The position numbers were made by a program, and so were the translations under genes. Of a DNA stretch of 64,000 nt, positions 63,001-64,000 are shown one piece after another (within the stretch, counting starts at the first letter, position 1; each line of letters opens with the position of its first letter). The notes under the pieces were generated by a model. That model saw only the letters and a list, made by a program, of their open reading frames with translations. It was not told the DNA's origin and did not search any database. The stretch comes from BNWE01 sp964369545 (GTDB lineage: Bacteria; Pseudomonadota; Alphaproteobacteria; UBA3830). Location of the stretch: NCBI GenBank assembly GCA_964369545.1, contig CAYJFA010000007.1, positions 1 to 64,000 on the forward strand, written 5' to 3'.

Positions 63001-64000
63001 CATTCCACTTAATAAAAATTTTTTGAGCGAAATTGCGCTATTTATTAAAAAATTTCAAAATTCTGAGCTTAATATTGCACATTATACAGTGTTTTTACCA
63101 AATCGACGTTCTTGCAGGGAATTAAGGCGTCTTATTTTAAAAAATCATAGCAGCAACGTTGCAGTACTGCCAAAAATCAAGTCTATTTCGGATGAGTTTT
63201 CATTTGATGATACGAAAATTACCTTATTCATTGTAAATCTATTGAAGAAAAATCTAAAAAACAAAGGTATTGCAATAAATACATTTTTTGAGCTTGCGAA
63301 AAGTGTTGAATCTTTAATAAAAGATTTGGTTCTCAATGATATTGACTTAAAAGAATTAAAAAATATTGTTCCTCAACATTTTATGGAATATTGGAACCAC
63401 ACAATTTATATATTATATGAGTGTATAGAGTGCGATGAAATAAAAAAAACAATACAAACTATAAAAAATCATTTTTTTTTGTTTACAGCTTCAATTGAAA
63501 AAAGTCATGAAAAAGTAATTGCCGCGGGGATTGGAGATCTCAATAAGTATACAATAAAATTTTTAAAAAGTGTCAGTGCCTCTGAAAATGGTATAATATT
63601 TTTTACTGGAAATGAGAAAAAACATTCGCAAAATCAATGCATTAATCAAAAAATAATTAATTATTTAGAAAAAGCGTTTGAAAATATAGATTATTTTAAT
63701 TCCGGCGATAGGCATATAGCTTTTTCTCAGTTTTCTAATTCATCTGAAGAAGCGCTTGCTATTGCAATTTCGGTACGAAAAGCGGTTTTTGAAAAAAAAA
63801 GTGTGTTAATAGTTACCTCAGATATTGCTTTATCAACAAAAATAAAATCAGAATTACTGCGGTGGAATATAATAGCAGACGATTCATTTGGTAAAAAATT
63901 TTCTAAAACTTCAAGTGGAATAATTGTTGCTTCGGTTATTGACGTTGTTTGTTCCGATTTCAGAACATCTGATGTTTTAAATATTCTAAAGTTTAATCAA
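62984..64000 (+). CDS. addB: Double-strand break repair protein AddB (alphaproteobacterial type), 3' end outside window
   Basis: 339 residues are visible in a frame that stays open to the last base. The start ATG 62984 overlaps rsmG by 17 bp. YTVFLPNRRSCRELRRLIL matches the N-terminus of AddB proteins of this class, and KKSVLIVTSDIALSTKIKSELLRWNIIADDSFG matches the later helicase-like segment. AddB with AddA forms a helicase-nuclease that resects double-strand breaks for RecA. The nuclease domain and its iron-sulphur cysteines would lie beyond the end of the window. Confidence 0.87.
   Translation, partial: MSKIYNIPLNKNFLSEIALFIKKFQNSELNIAHYTVFLPNRRSCRELRRLILKNHSSNVAVLPKIKSISDEFSFDDTKITLFIVNLLKKNLKNKGIAINTFFELAKSVESLIKDLVLNDIDLKELKNIVPQHFMEYWNHTIYILYECIECDEIKKTIQTIKNHFFLFTASIEKSHEKVIAAGIGDLNKYTIKFLKSVSASENGIIFFTGNEKKHSQNQCINQKIINYLEKAFENIDYFNSGDRHIAFSQFSNSSEEALAIAISVRKAVFEKKSVLIVTSDIALSTKIKSELLRWNIIADDSFGKKFSKTSSGIIVASVIDVVCSDFRTSDVLNILKFNQ

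Overview
The window is a low-GC chromosomal segment of a Gram-negative alphaproteobacterium. Lineage markers are a MipZ-type division ATPase, alphaproteobacterial AddB, a phasin and Ti-type TraA/TraC/TraD conjugation genes. LPS is indicated by KdsB, and the many exported proteins, DUF2608 protein, decayed conjugative element and high AT suggest an intracellular, host-associated bacterium of the Holosporales/Rickettsiales kind. I cannot name the species. No rRNA, CRISPR array or intact insertion sequence is visible.

Layout. 1-6770 is an accessory block: the 3' end of a nonribosomal peptide synthetase (A-PCP-TE), a free-standing NRPS-type methyltransferase, two paralogous exported P-loop proteins on either side of it, and a dicarboxylate/amino-acid symporter. 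7030-10738 is a decayed conjugative element (traC, traD-like, traA with three in-frame stops, a traD coupling-protein fragment, two excisionase-like genes of which one is broken) ending at tRNA-Gln. 10867-13490 is a three-gene RNA methyltransferase operon (rlmE, rsmB-like, trmN6-like). 13504-21600 holds two XRE regulators, xerD, a CorC-like protein, tRNA-Tyr, an EAL protein and mutL. 21633-30700 holds a lipoprotein, an MscS channel, comF, accBC, a frameshifted exported GT8, four tRNAs, kdsB and an amidase interrupted by a stop codon.

30939-44470 carries pyk, dnaA, rpsT, an nrdG plus mini-glycyl-radical pair, a GT2, a symporter/histidine-kinase operon, murJ, the RNase P RNA gene, a RodZ-like protein, pgsA and a DUF2608 exported HAD protein. 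44584-54500 carries tRNA-Val, a potBC-mipZ operon, an RND efflux pump, tRNA-Pro and groESL. 54749-64000 carries rpmH-rnpA-yidD, rluD, a lone Flp pilin, a BI-1 protein, the potA ATPase, a phasin, a mevalonate-diphosphate decarboxylase, murA, trxA, rsmG and the start of addB. Two parS-like sites lie inside rsmG, so the replication origin is probably not far away.

The strongest candidates for a second look are the NRPS/methyltransferase/exported P-loop cluster, the isolated 63-residue glycyl-radical protein beside its radical-SAM activase, the mevalonate-pathway enzyme, the parS pair inside rsmG, and several host-facing genes caught during decay (GT8, amidase, traA).
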